This document shows, piece after piece, positions 21,757 to 33,759 of a stretch of DNA of 64,000 nucleotides (position 1 is the first letter of the stretch; every line of letters begins with the position of its first letter). A program made the translations under genes and the position numbers. The stretch comes from Ilex aquifolium (lineage: Eukaryota > Streptophyta > Magnoliopsida > Aquifoliales > Aquifoliaceae). The stretch lies in assembly GCA_951799425.1 (NCBI GenBank), contig OX637403.1, forward strand, positions 23,402,811-23,466,810. Reading direction: 5' to 3'. A model generated the notes under the pieces. The model did no database searches, was not told the DNA's origin, and worked only from the letters and a program-made list of their open reading frames with translations.

Positions 21757-22917
21757 TGCCAGTTAAACATCCTCAGCATTCCATCGGAGGACAAGCCATA
21801 CCAGTAGGAACACCGTGGTTGTTAGAGTGTCAGTATAGTTAGATATATAGTAAGTAAAGAAACTTTAATAACCCAGAAGGACAAGTCATTCATGAGGATC
21901 ATTTAGGTTTGTACCACACATTAGTAGAAAATCGTCAGCGTTCCGGTGGAGGACAAGTCATACCGGTAGGAACACCGTGAATCTTTAACTGGCTGGTCTT
22001 ATGATATACTGATGACATAATTCCAAGCACAGCACCAGAATTACGTACATCACTATATCATACATTAAGCATATGCTACATATATAAATAAACATTTAAA
22101 TAAAACATAAGCATTTCCATAATCTAACCAATATTATACATATGTTTACCCTATTTTGAAGGGTACAAAAGACTACTCATGCTCCATTGCTACAGACAAA
22201 CAAGGAGTGTGACTATTCGTAATTACAACTAAATTAAATAGTAAATTGTAAAACTTCTTTCACAAGGAACAATTGAAACACAACCACCTTTATTATCATT
22301 TAAGACACAAAAGTGGCGGTAGTTCAACTATCCAAATAGAAAGATACAATAGAAATATAGAAATATAGAGTAACAATAAAAGTGTATCACAAACCGGCTA
22401 TGTATTGAACTTTCTCTTTCTTTTTCTTTCTCTCTTTCTTTTTTTCTTTCTAGCTTTGGAAAGCTTTCTTGGCTCAAGTATGGCCGGCCAAATGAAGGGA
22501 GAATTGCTCTTGGGGAAGTCTTGAAAGGCTTGGGAAAGGATGGAATGAAGAATGAACAAGGCACCCCTATTTATAGAGGGGGAGAAGCATTCGGCCAAGG
22601 AGGGGGGTCCCAACCACTAGCATAACCTTCCAAAAGGTCATGCCTTGCAATGGTGCAAGGTGTTGGCTTCTTGGGCTGCCACTTGTCAGCTTCTTATTGG
22701 TCCATGTTTCTTTATTGCACCTGGGTCTTTTGTTACTTCAAGCTTTGCACATTTGTCCTGTATTCTTCAGTATTTCTGCATTTAACCCTGAACTTTCAAC
22801 ATAAAGTATTTAAAACTTTAATTTAAGCATAAACTATAATTCATAATATTTACTTGTTTTATCTTACAAAATTAATTACTTAATCATCTTAATTTATACA
22901 CTAATTAAGGTTAATCA
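20945..22917 (-). repeat. Element I 5' LTR
   Basis: TG...CA ends, followed by TSD GAGTT (22918-22922). Contains a TA run at 21716-21753, one copy of the roughly 105-bp unit that is doubled in the 3' LTR, the constant-loop hairpins from about 21463, and a CT-rich tract near 22410-22450. Confidence 0.92.
22568..22575 (-). promoter_or_regulatory. LTR TATA box (element I, 5' copy)
   Basis: Minus-strand TATAAATA in a CTCTATAAATAGG context, same position in the LTR as 5957-5964. Confidence 0.65.
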
Positions 22918-22922
22918 GAGTT

Positions 22923-23201
22923 ATTAAGCACAATTATAATAGACCGAATAATTAACTACATGTCCAAAGCCTTGAACTAAATAGTGACTCTTTTATATTA
23001 AATCTTATCTCACATTTTGTTTAGAAAGCTCTCCCGAAAAGAATCTTATATTCTGTCCAGAAAGAATCCTGAACACCACAATTTCAAATCTCAAAGGATA
23101 CAACCAACTGGTCTCCACCACTGCTTACTTTGAAACACTAACAACAGCTCCCTGTGGATTCGACCGCCTGAACTTGGGTGTACACATTTCTGATCAAGTC
23201 A
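22923..23201 (+). repeat. Element III 5' LTR, second part
   Basis: Continues the LTR broken at 4258 and matches 39594-39902 of the 3' LTR, ending GATCAAGTCA. It lacks about 36 bp (around 39830-39865) present in the 3' LTR. Confidence 0.88.
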
Positions 23202-23207
23202 AGTTTT

Positions 23208-23225
23208 TTGCGCCGTTGCCGGGGA
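23208..23225 (+). promoter_or_regulatory. Element III primer binding site (tRNA-Asp type)
   Basis: TTGCGCCGTTGCCGGGGA, six bases after the LTR. It differs at its second base from the usual TGGCGCC start. Confidence 0.85.
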
Positions 23226-23329
23226 GCCATAAAAAGTGTTTGAAGGTAAAAGGTAAAAAGACCTTTCTTTTTTGTATATTCTTTGGTTTAGTGTGAATAA
23301 TTTTGTTTTGTTTTATTTTCTTTATTTTT

Positions 23330-25937
23330 ATGTCTGAAGGCACTCCTCACTATCAGAATTTGCCAGCAGAATCATTTGAGTCTGTGAATCAGCCTGAACC
23401 AAATTCACCTAGATCAGTAGCAGACTCCTGTGAGGGAAATATGACAAATAATGAAAGAAACGGAGAAGTCCCTATGAGAGAGGGGGAAGTACCTAACATT
23501 CAAACTTTGTGGGATTACCTAAATCCCACAAGAAATAGTGTCCCCTCTTGTTTTGTATTCCCTAAAAATGTTCCCCTTTTACTGTAAAGTCGAGGACAGT
23601 GCAGCTGTTACATGTTTTTCATGGATTGGATGCAGAAAATCCATATCTACATATAAAAGATTTTGAGGAAGTATGTAGAACATTTCAAGACAGTTCTGAA
23701 CTAGCCAAGATGAAACTTTTTCCTTTCTCTTTAAGGGACAAAGCTAAACAATAGCTAAGTTCTTTAAAAGCTCTTTCAATACCTGACTGGCAGGCATTAC
23801 AGAATGAATTTTTTAGAAAGTTTTTTCCTCTACACCACACTAATGCACTCAAAAGACAGATCATGAATTTTTTGGTCAAAGAAGGAGAAACCTTTTACCA
23901 AAGTTGGGAGAGATTCAAAGATTTTCTCTAATCCTGCCCACATCATACTTCTAAGAATTGGACTTTGGTAGGATTTTTCTATGACTCCTTGCCCTCTAGA
24001 CTACGTTAGTTCGTCGAAATGATGGCCCAAGGAGAATTTATGGGAAAAAGTCTGGAAGAGGCATTCGATTTTTTTGACACCATATCTGATAGTTCTCAGA
24101 TGTGGGACTCAGCCTCCCCTACCACTATTGAAACCAGACCATCTCCTTCCCAAGGAGGAAAGTATGTCTTGAAAGAAGATTATGACATAAGAGCAAAAAT
24201 GACCACCTTGTCTCGAAAGCTTGAAGCTTTAGAGATGAAAAAGGTACATCAAGTTAATAGTGGCCATCCCACAGAACAAGTGTGTGGGATCTATGCACTG
24301 AAAGGACACCCTACTGGGGAGTGTCCTACCATTCCAGCATTCAAAGAGGTCTTGTTGGAACAAACAAATGCAATTTCCAACTTCAACAAGCCTTACTCCA
24401 ACCCGTATTCTCAAACATACAATCCAGGGTGGCGAAATCACCCGAACTTCAGTTGGAGGAACACACAACCAACTCCCATGAACCAACACAAGGTCCACAA
24501 CCACCACCTCAAGGGTCTCCCGCATATCAACCATACCAACCACCACACAAAAGGAGCCTTGAGGATACACTGAACCAGTTCATGCAAACCCAAATGAACT
24601 ACAACACCCATTCCACACAAGTTTTCACTGATTTCAAAGCACAGACCACCCAGTCTTTTAAGCATATCAAAAGCCATATCCAAAAATTGACTCAATCCAT
24701 GAGCACACATGAGAAGGGCAAGTTTCCTGCCCAACCAAAACCTCCACAAGGACAATTCCAAGTGGGAAATTCTTCAATCATGGAAACCCCACAAGACCAA
24801 ACCCAAGTCATCACTACACTAAGAAGTGGCAAGGTGATTGATAAAACAATCAGAAACATGCTAATCCCGAAGCCAAGACCTGAGTCAATCCCATGCACTG
24901 AACCAATTGAACCTGAGCCTGTGATCGAAAAAGAGTCAGAACCATCAAAGGAAAAAGAACCTTCATGCCCTATTCCTGCTCCTTTTCCTCATAGACTCAA
25001 AAAGGTACAGAAGTTGAACAACCAGCCGAAAATTTACGAGCTTTTTAAGCAAGAAAAGATCAACATCCCTCTTCTGGATGCAATCAAATAGGTTCCTTCT
25101 TATGCCAAGTTTTTGAAAGACTTGTGCACAATCAAAAGAAGCCAAAATGTCCAAAAAAGAGCCATCTTGATGGAACAAGCCAGTGCCCTGCTTCAACATA
25201 AAACCCCTCCAAAATATAAGGACCTTGGGTGTCCAACAGTGTCGTGTGTCATTGGAAATTTCAGAATAGAACAAGCACTATTAGACATTAGAGCCAGTGT
25301 CAATCTGATCTCGTTCTCTGTTTACCAACAATTGCGTCTGGGTGAACTAAAGCCCACTCGTGTCACACTCTAATTGGCAGACAAATCTGTAAAAATTCCT
25401 AGGGGCATTGTTGAAAATATACTTGTCCAAGTAGACAACTTTGTCTTCCCTGTTGACTTCATTGTTTTGGATACTCAGCCAGCATCGCATTCAGAAAACT
25501 AAATTCCCGTTATTCTTGGTCGACCCTTCCTAGCAACCTCCAATGCTCTGATCAATTACAGGAATGGGGTTATGAAATTAACTTTTGGGAACATGACTCT
25601 TGCGTTGAATATTTTCAATATTGTCAAACACCCAGGAGAGGACAAAGAACAGAGAGAAATAAACTCCATTGAGTCACTGGTTCACAAACATGTGAACAAT
25701 ATTTTTGTTGAACCCTCTGGTAAATCATATCAGTTGGAACCCAACACGTCTGAGTTAACAAATGATGGCCCAAATCCACAAAGTTGCCCTACTCATGCTG
25801 TTGAGACATGGGCACCCAAATTCGAGGAACTTCCATCAAGTGGCACAAAGCCACTCTCATCAAGTGTCAAGCCACCAAAGCCTGACCTAAAGACACTTCC
25901 ATTTGACCTCAAATATGCATTTTTGGGAAAAAAATGA
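23330..25937 (+). pseudogene. Element III Gag and protease, many stops and shifts
   Basis: Starts at ATG 23330 (MSEGTPHYQNLP), shifts frame near 23585, and has several stops up to about 24010. It is then readable as FVEMMAQGEFMGKS, a knuckle remnant (GHPTGECP) and NPGWRNHPNFSWRN, with another shift near 24480. TTLRSGKVIDKTI is at about 24815. The protease site reads LLDIRASVNLI near 25280: the Asp is kept, but the Gly of the D-x-G motif is Arg. VILGRPFLAT-like sequence is near 25510. The protein layout is the same as element I gag-pro, so the two are close relatives. Confidence 0.85.
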
Positions 25938-26139
25938 GTCATACCCAGTGGTGATTTCATCTAAGCTTATGGACTTGCAAAAGTCTAAGCTGATTGAAGT
26001 TCTCAAACTCCATAAAAGCACCATTGGGTGGACCATCGCTGACTTGAAAGGTATAAGCCCATTAATCTGCAATCATGCTATTTATCTTGAAGAGGATTCA
26101 AAACCCTCTCGTCAAATATAGCGACGACTGAACCCTCAT

Positions 26140-27324
26140 ATGAAGGAAGTTGTAAAAACTGAGGTGCTTAAGCTATTAGATGCAGGGATAATTTTCCCCA
26201 TCTCAGACAGCAAGTGGGTTAGTCCAACCCAAGTTGTGCCAAAAAAATCTGGAGTCACAGTGGTTAAGAATGATGCCAATGAACTAGTACCAACTCGAGT
26301 TGTCACAGGATGGCGGATGTGTATAGACTATCAAAAACTCAATTTGGTCACTAGAAAAGATCATTTTCCTCTTCCATTTCTTGACCAAGTCCTAGAGAGA
26401 ATTGTAGGGCATGCATTCTACTGTTTCCTAGATGGGTATTCTGGGTACAACCAAATTGAGATAGCACTAGATGATCAGGAGAAAACAACCTTCACATGCC
26501 CCTTTGGCACCTTTGCATTTAAAAGGATGTCATTTGGACTTTGTAACGCTCCTGCAACATTCCAAAGATGCATGCTAAGTTTGTTCAGTGACATGGTTGA
26601 AACAATTTTGGAAGTATTCATGGATGAATTCTCTGTATATGGTGATTCCTTTGATTTATGTCTGACTAATCTTGAGAAAGTGATGATAAGGTGTAAGGAA
26701 GCTAACCTAGTGCTCAATTGAGAAAAATGTCATTTCATTGTAACACAAGGCATTGTCCTTGGTCACATTGTATCGTCTGAGGGCATGAAATTTGACAAGG
26801 CAAAAATAGATCTGATTGAAAATTTGTCCACCCCTAAGACTGTAAAGGACGTCCGATCATTCCTAGGACATGCAAGTTTTTACAGGAGATTCATAAAAGA
26901 TTTCAATACCATAGCCAAACCCATGTGTCATCTTCTGAGTCAGGATATAATTTTTGTGTGGAATGAAGCATGCCAGAAAGCTTTTGACAAGCTTAAAGGC
27001 ATGTTAATTTCTGCTCCAATAATGCAACCCCCTGACTGGACTCTTCCATTTGAATTGATGTGTGATGCAAGTGATTATGTTGTAGGTGCTGTGTTGGGAC
27101 AAAGAAAAGATAAGAAACCTCATGTGATTTATTATGCAAGCAAAACTTTGAATGATGCTCAAATGAATTATTCAACAACTGAAAAAGAATTGCTTGCTGT
27201 AGTTTTTGCTTTGGAAAAATTCCGTTCTTATCTTGTTGGTTCTTCTGTTACTGTATTCACTGACCATGCAGCCCTAAAATTCTTGCTCACAAAGAAGGAT
27301 ATCAAGCCAAGGCTCTTCAGATAG
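26140..27324 (+). pseudogene. Element III reverse transcriptase and RNase H, broken
   Basis: RT 26140-26721: WRMCIDYQKLN, DQVLERIVGHAF, PFGTFAFKRMSFGLCNAPATF. The active-site box reads FMDEFSVYG, with Glu where the second Asp of the YxDD-type motif is expected. A stop follows at 26719-26721. The connection and RNase H at 26785-27324 include VRSFLGHASFYRRF and CDASDYVVGAVLG, ending in a stop at 27322-27324. The downstream integrase block opens 6 nt later in the same frame. Inactive by both the stops and the active-site change. Confidence 0.9.
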
Positions 27325-27330
27325 ATACTT

Positions 27331-28860
27331 TTGTTCCAAGAGTTTGATCTAATCATTAAAGACAAAAAGGGTGTCGAGAATGTGGTGGCAGACCATCTGT
27401 CCAGATTAACGTATGAATTTCATGAAGATGGATTGCCAATCAATGAGAAATTTTCCGATGAACAGTTGTTCCCGATTGATGAGACACCATGGTACGCTGA
27501 TATTGCTAACTTCCTTACTACTAGTATACTCCCTCCATCCTTTACCATGATGAACAAGAAGAAATTTTTGAGGGAGGTTCGTAACTTCTTTTTTGAGGAT
27601 CCCTACGTATTTAAGTATTGTAAGGATCAGATCATAAAGTGTTGCATCTCTACTCATGAAAGCAACCAGGTAATAACATTTTTCCATTCTGAAGCATGCG
27701 GTGGCTATTTTTCATCAAGAAAAATCGCTGTAAAAATCCTACAGTGTAGATTTTATTGGCCCACACTTTTCAAAGATGTTCATGCCTTTTGTTTAACTTG
27801 TGATAGATGCCAAAGGTTGGGAAGCATTTCTAAAAGAAACATGATGCCCTTAAACCTCATTCTGGTGATTGAAATTTTTGACTGTTGGGGCATCGATTTT
27901 ATGGGACCATTTCCCCCTTCCTTTGGCTATCTATACATTTTAGTGCCCTTAGACTATGTATCTAAATGGGTTGAAGCAATTCCATGCCGAAACAATGATC
28001 ACTGCACAGTGATCAAATTTTTAAAAGAAAATATTTTGTACCGGTTTGGAATTCTGAGATCAATCATAAGTGATGGGGGTGCTCATTTTTGCAATCGTCC
28101 ATTCTGGAATTTAATGAGAAAATACTTGATCTTTCACAAAATTGCAACCCCTTATCACCCACAGACTGGTGGACAGACTGAATTAGTTAATCGGGAGATC
28201 AAATTAATTTTAGAAAAAATGGTAAATCCAGACCGCAAAGACTGGTCGTTAAGACTAACTGATGCACTCTGGGCATATCACACTGCTTTCAAAATAATTT
28301 TGGGCATGTCTCCTTATCGATTAGTCTATGGAAAGCCATGTCACCTACTTGTGGAATTGGAACATAGGGCATACTTTGCCATTAAAGCAATGAATTTTGA
28401 CCTGGATAAGGCCGGACTAGCAAGGAAACTTCAGATAAATGAATTGGAGGAATTGAGAAATGAAGCATATGAGAATGCTAAGATTGTGAAAACCAGGATG
28501 AAAATTTTTCATGACAAGAACATTGTACGGAAGTCTTTTGAACCTTCTCAAAAAGTCATATTGTTCAATTCAAGACTCCGCCTCTTTCCTGGTAAGTTGA
28601 AGTCAAGATGGATTGGGCCTTACATTTTCAAAAAGGTGTTTGGCCATGGAGCAGTTGAAATAGAAAACCCATCGAATAGTAATATCTTTACTGTTAATGG
28701 TCAGCGGTTGAAACCATTTTTGGAGGACTTTGTTAAAAATGTGGAAACCATTCTTTTGATGGAACCAAAATATCCCTCCGAGATTCGCGTCTGCCGACAC
28801 TCAAATGGATCGGGTCAGGAAAAATATAACCTGACCCGACCCAAGAGAACGCCTTTATAA
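27331..28860 (+). CDS. Element III integrase (open block, no functional upstream)
   Basis: 509 residues without a stop. The start holds the end of RNase H (VVADHLSRL). The zinc region is around 110-160 ([11 protein letters not shown]). The catalytic acids are in [17 protein letters not shown] and TELVNREIK. The C-terminal part ([28 protein letters not shown]) is typical of Athila/Tat-type elements without chromodomain. It would normally be released from Gag-Pol, and the upstream breaks make production unlikely. Confidence 0.92.
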   Translation: MFQEFDLIIKDKKGVENVVADHLSRLTYEFHEDGLPINEKFSDEQLFPIDETPWYADIANFLTTSILPPSFTMMNKKKFLREVRNFFFEDPYVFKYCKDQIIKCCISTHESNQVITFFHSEACGGYFSSRKIAVKILQCRFYWPTLFKDVHAFCLTCDRCQRLGSISKRNMMPLNLILVIEIFDCWGIDFMGPFPPSFGYLYILVPLDYVSKWVEAIPCRNNDHCTVIKFLKENILYRFGILRSIISDGGAHFCNRPFWNLMRKYLIFHKIATPYHPQTGGQTELVNREIKLILEKMVNPDRKDWSLRLTDALWAYHTAFKIILGMSPYRLVYGKPCHLLVELEHRAYFAIKAMNFDLDKAGLARKLQINELEELRNEAYENAKIVKTRMKIFHDKNIVRKSFEPSQKVILFNSRLRLFPGKLKSRWIGPYIFKKVFGHGAVEIENPSNSNIFTVNGQRLKPFLEDFVKNVETILLMEPKYPSEIRVCRHSNGSGQEKYNLTRPKRTPL

Positions 28861-28866
28861 GGCCCT

Positions 28867-28873
<7 letters not shown>

Positions 28874-28921
<48 letters not shown>
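28874..28921. repeat. CT microsatellite
   Basis: About 48 nt of CT directly after the integrase block, within the spacer before the extra ORF of element III. Confidence 0.95.
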
Positions 28922-28924
<3 letters not shown>

Positions 28925-29461
28925 CACTGATGTTGGCCCCCCTTTCCTTCTTCTTTTTTCTCTTTTTCTTCTTCTTCTTCTTCGTTATTCTCTGTTCTCT
29001 GTAAAAAGAACCTACCCCCTGCAAATCAATGACCATATACCCCGAAGACCCGGTCCTTTGTTTAATGATTTGTTTTATATGTTTGTATTTGTACATGGGT
29101 CTTCTTCTGCTATATGCACTTACAGGGACGGGTTTCCAGCCTAGCCGAAACCCTTATTTCAAAGAATGATTATTAATTTGGGTATTTTCTTTGTAGGCTT
29201 TGGCAGATGAACGGATCTCTACTTCTCAAACCCTAACTCCATTTTGCGGTTACTGGTAAATTCGAAACATTTGGGACAATGTTCAGTTTAGGTTGGGGGG
29301 TGTTGTGATCTACAATTCCAGTTTGTTCCAGTTTCATATTTGCAATTCTATTTCTACAATATTTTTGCTTATATTTCATGATCATATCGAATACAGCTTC
29401 AATCGTCTTTGTGACTGGCAGACGTTAAAGAACCAGATAGGGTGTCTTTAGTTTAGCAAGC

Positions 29462-29797
29462 ATGGATAGTAAACTTTTTTGGTTCAGTTTAGGCGTTTTA
29501 CGAACTTTTCCATCTAATGTGCATGCTGTGATAATGATAAAGGCAAGAATTATGAGAAAAACCAAAATTCGAGAACCAGCGAAACCACTATGCTGTAGAA
29601 GTACTTTTGCTAAGCGTCGTCGGGCCAAAAGGCTTGGTGTCTATAAACAGTGTGGCATGATCTTTCACATGAAAAAATACAATCAGTGTTTTGAACCAAT
29701 TTCGGGTCGTGCAATTGATTGATTAAACTAGATAGTATATGGGCAGAGTAAGGATTTTCCTGACACGCCATCTTATACCTATCTAGGACTTACACGT
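29462..29797 (+). pseudogene. Extra ORF of element III, first part
   Basis: Homologue of the 134-residue ORF of element I. Starts MDSKLFWFSLGVL; the centre is CRSTFAKRRRAKRLG, then CGMIFHMKKYNQC, then PISGRAID. A stop follows at 29720-29722 and another shortly after, but the homology runs on (YGQSKDF, TPSYTY, LTR) up to the point where element V is inserted. The remainder is at 36605-36675. The family is not recognised. Confidence 0.6.
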
Positions 29798-31715
29798 TGA
29801 TTGATTGAAAAAACGTTGTTGTATCCTCGTAATATCACCCTCACCCTCAATGTGTGTATGTGGCTTATAGTGATGGGGGAGTGTCACTCTCCCTCCGGAT
29901 GATGCAAGTAGATAGGAAACAACAACAAAATGGATGTGAATGGAAATGTGATGAACAAAATAGATGGAATGAGATGCGGTGTGCACAAAAATGCTCCCCA
30001 ATCGAAAGGAGTCTTTTGTGGTCGTGTGTTCTACTTGGAAAATATTCCAAGGTCGTCTCCTCAGGGAAGGAAAGGGAATTCTATGGAAGTGATTTTGCAA
30101 AAGTGAAAAGAAAGTGTAAAATCTTGTATTTGTGTTTTGTGGTTGTGTTTATGTATGGAAAATGCAAGAAAACAATGTTGGCTAATCCAAAGGAAGTCAC
30201 TCCAATAGGACTACCATTTCAACTCCAATCCCTCCTTAACTCCGATAGAGCATGAATGAACAATTGATTCGGGGGAAGCTAGGGATGAGGTTGGTGATGA
30301 TCTAAGAATAAACCGTGACAAGTCTACGGAATATCAAAGGCACCAATTCATCCACTCTCAACCCCGTCAAACCGAACCATTGGACTCTTAAGGGAGGGAG
30401 GAGAATGAGTTAAAATGGAATCCCCAAGAGAAATTTTCCCTTGGATTTACCAACTTAAATCTAACTACTCATGGTAAAAATGCAAGACAAGCATAAAGGA
30501 AATGGACATGGAAGAGAAATGGAGATTTGAACTTGTAGAAATTGCAAGAAAAGAGCTAAGGTGAAAGAGAAATGACATTCATGAACATAATACACATATT
30601 GAAACAAATACCCAAATGTAAAACTTGAAAATTAAAGAACTTGAAAACATAAATGGTGAAAGCTAGAACAAAGGATTAAACTTGCAATGAACTTGAAATA
30701 GATGAGATTAAAGTGCAAGGATTAAGGAATACAAGAAGTTTAAAGCTTACAGCACTTGCAATGGAAAGGAAATGCAAAAAACGAAAATTACTATTCATCA
30801 TCTTCAACCTTGGAGCTTTCTACATCTACTCCTAAGTTTAGGTAGCCAACTCCTCAATGTGTTGTGAATGCTCAAATATATGGAGTGTAGAGACATGCCA
30901 AAACGTCCAAGAGGCTCCCCCTGCCTGAGTGTGCAGACCTGCCATCATAGGGGGGCAGAGTTATGGCTCTTGACAGGCTAAGGAAGAGCTAGCCTGCAAC
31001 CCACATGGCAACCCACTTCTCTCTCATCCTCCTTTAATGCCAAGCCTTCAAAGTCTCCAAAATGTGTAAGAGACCTGCAAATGTGTAAGGAAATGTTGGG
31101 ATAGGCGTGGGAGAAGTGTAGGTGGGACCCCCAAGCAAGTGGAGCAAGAAAGAAGTCGTTCTGGGCACTTCTGGGAAATCAGCTACCGGTAGCTCGGGTG
31201 TCACTACCGGTAGTTATTAGCTACTGGAGTGCTAACTACCGGTAGGTATTTCCGGTAGTTGTCTGCTCTGGACCAGTTGTCGTAGAATTTGCATAACTTT
31301 TGATCCAACCATCCGATTGAGCAGAAATTTAGACACAATATATAAGACATCCAGATCTACAACTTTCATGTTTTGAACTTTTCCAAATTCTGAGTAGATC
31401 ATGGTCAAAATGGAGGAATTCCGAGGCAGTTCTTCCAATTGTTGCTGCAGCTGGTGCCCTTGTTCCCAAGCACCAATGCCTTCTTGATTTCTTCACTTTT
31501 AAGCCTCCAATTCTTCATGTATTGTGTCTATGCCTTCACCACACATCCATTATAGTTGCAAGGTTATAAAATACATGATTTAAGGTATAAAAACATACAA
31601 CATCAAAATATCAACATTATTGACAATTTTGGCTAACACTAAGTATTTAAATGCAAAAGTTGAGTTATAATGCATGTAATGAGCCCTTCAAATATGCAAT
31701 ATTATGCGCTCATCA
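29798..31715 (-). repeat. Element V 3' LTR
   Basis: Plus-strand ends TGATTGATTG and GCGCTCATCA. In element orientation it begins TGATGAGCGC, close to TGATGAGCATG of element IV. Contains the palindromes and shared module listed below. Confidence 0.94.
31181..31380 (-). other. Palindromes plus shared module, element V LTR
   Basis: Palindromes AGCTACCGGTAGCT (31181-31194) and ACTACCGGTAGT (31203-31214), plus a near copy at 31235. Then, on the minus strand between 31380 and 31280: AAACATGAAAGTTGTAGATC, CTCAATCGGATGGTTGGATC and AAAAGTTATGC. A second copy is at about 36070-36270 in the 5' LTR. Element IV has nearly the same module. Confidence 0.6.
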
Positions 31716-31751
31716 CACCCCCCAACTTAAGCTTTGCTAGTCCCTAGCAAA
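31716..31751 (-). promoter_or_regulatory. Element V polypurine tract and hairpin
   Basis: Minus-strand AAGTTGGGGGGTG (31728-31716) abuts the LTR. Upstream is TTTGCTAG-GGA-CTAGCAAA (31751-31733), a perfect 8-bp stem. Confidence 0.82.
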
Positions 31752-31799
31752 CAAAATGTAAAAGCAAGCAAACAAAAATAAACCTATACTAATTCCGCA

Positions 31800-31900
31800 A
31801 TTGCATTTAGCACATGCAACAAGCCTTTAAACCCCTAGGTGATCCCTAGTGGACGAGTTTTGTCTCGTGAAGGTTTCCAGTGAAGGTACCTACAAACTTC
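31800..31900 (-). other. Conserved 3' block, element V
   Basis: Same block as 6418-6520, with the short inverted repeat CGAG...CTCG around ACAAAA. Lies about 50-60 bp upstream of the hairpin in element orientation. Confidence 0.75.
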
Positions 31901-33759
31901 TTTCCCTTGTATCCAATATTTAAAATATATTCCCTTATCTTAATTAGCAATGGGATACTAAAAACAACTTGGTTCAAACACCCGAACAAATCACACATGA
32001 GACATATCATAGCCATAAATGCTATTCTAGAGTATCCACATACACATTTCCTTTCAAAAATCGTGTGTGTGTGTGAAATGAACATGTAATTTAAACATTT
32101 ACACAATGGAGTTCACATTTACTTTGGCCATCCACATTAAGCTTCGATGCAAAACTCACCAAGGATGTTCTCTCAAAATGAATAACACTATGATTATCCG
32201 GGCATGCTCTCCATGTGTATATGTGAGATGGAATCTTGTGCACAAAACAAAGTATGCTCACATATAATCCAAAAACGAAGTATGCATAAAAATGAAACAA
32301 CCTTGGCATAATCTCATGAAAGGAATGCTAGGGCATTAGATAGCAAAATCAACTTCTCTTGTTCTTTTAAACGTATGCATCCCCCATGCTTCACTAGATT
32401 TTTTTAGGACTTTCATGGGTTGTAATGAGGCCTTGGGGTGATGTTGTGGTAAGGGAAACGAAGGATATAGGATAACAAAGAGGGTTGTTCCGGGTGAATG
32501 ACCTTAATCTTAGAAAAACACTTCCCTTTTATGGGATTTTGATTTTCACACCATCACCACACCCTTTGTTTCTTTTCTTTCTTTTCCTTTACATTTTTCC
32601 CTTTTCTTTTTCTCATTCTTTTTCTCCTTTTTCGCTCCCTTTCTCTCCTTTTCTTGGATTTTCATTCTTTTTCCATTAAACTCTTTTGAGTTTCAACATC
32701 CTTCATCCCTTTTGTTTGATTTTTCACACCATCATTCCTTTTCTTTTATTATCACCCAACTTAGCACTAGGAACAACCAAGGTAAGGTAGATATTTATCA
32801 TTTTCATTGGCTTGGTTACATGTGTGGCATAGAAACGAATTCAATTAAGGCTCAATCATGGCACTAGGGATAAAATTTCACAAGAGAAAGGCTAAGGCTC
32901 AAAGCATCAAAGATGGCCTAAGATCATTTCTAGATAGGCATGGGAGAGCATTGTACAATCAAGACAAAGTCAATCAACTACCCAAATACACCTAACCAAA
33001 ACAAGCATAATGAGATTATTGAACAAATGTGGAATTTGAAAAATTGTTCCTTGAGTAAATGTAAGTTCCCTCCAACAAGAATTGGCACTAAAGCTCACAT
33101 GGGTTCTTACTCATCTCCACTATTCATGTCAAGCACTCAAATGTGAACTCAATCCGTAAATTGTCCAAATTACACATTCAAGGTGCACAATGGTTGAGTT
33201 TGAAAGAAAACACATATGTGATACTCAAGCATAGGATAAACTTCTATAATGTGCTCATGTATTCAAAGTTCAAAATGAAGATCAAGCAATTCACAAATCC
33301 CATAACAACTAGGATAGAGGAATATAGTTCAATATTGACTATTTTTCACAAAAATGGTCAAAAAAATTTTAAAATTTTCACATTTCCGACTTATTTTATA
33401 CAACAAGTGGTGGAACATGTAAATGGTGCACCTCACCCCCCAACTTAAACCATGCATTGTCCTCAATGCACAAGGAATCATGCAAATGAGAAAAACGAAA
33501 GTAAATTGGGAAATGAGATACCCTTTTTTTTTTTTTTTTTATGTACATTAATAAAACACAAAAAGCTTGTTTATACCCCCCAACTTAGACTAAAACATGA
33601 TATTGAATGAGTTTGTCTATGATGATGCTCAAAATGAAATGAGTCCAAATTAGGGAGAGGTAAACAATTTCTACACTACAACATCAAGAAAAGAAAAATA
33701 TAATAGTTAAAAGAAATCTAACTACTATATACATCGAAACAAAGCGAAAAGGGCTCATA

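Larger units (their letters stand above)
4259..22917 (-). mobile_element. Element I: non-autonomous Athila-like LTR retrotransposon
   Basis: LTRs at 4259-6306 (3') and 20945-22917 (5'). TSD GAGTT at 4254-4258 and 22918-22922. tRNA-Asp-like primer site at 20921-20938, polypurine tract at 6307-6318. Inside, on the minus strand, are gag and protease (20813-18411) and a small extra ORF (17967-17563). No RT, RNase H or integrase is visible between 18411 and 17967, the place where element III has them. Removing element II leaves about 9.4 kb. In its own orientation the LTR begins TGATTAACCTTAATTAGTG, like the LTR of III. It therefore probably relied on enzymes from an autonomous relative. Confidence 0.88.

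Noticed and set aside
24229..24761. Minus-strand open frames opposite element III gag
   Set aside because: Shadows of the gag reading frame on the other strand; no motif of their own.
28733..28927. Minus-strand Arg/Glu repeat protein
   Set aside because: Translation of the CT microsatellite at 28874-28921.
29783..30255. Repeated open frames in the element V LTRs (also 34660-35144)
   Set aside because: Identical in both LTRs because the LTRs are identical; no recognisable protein motif.
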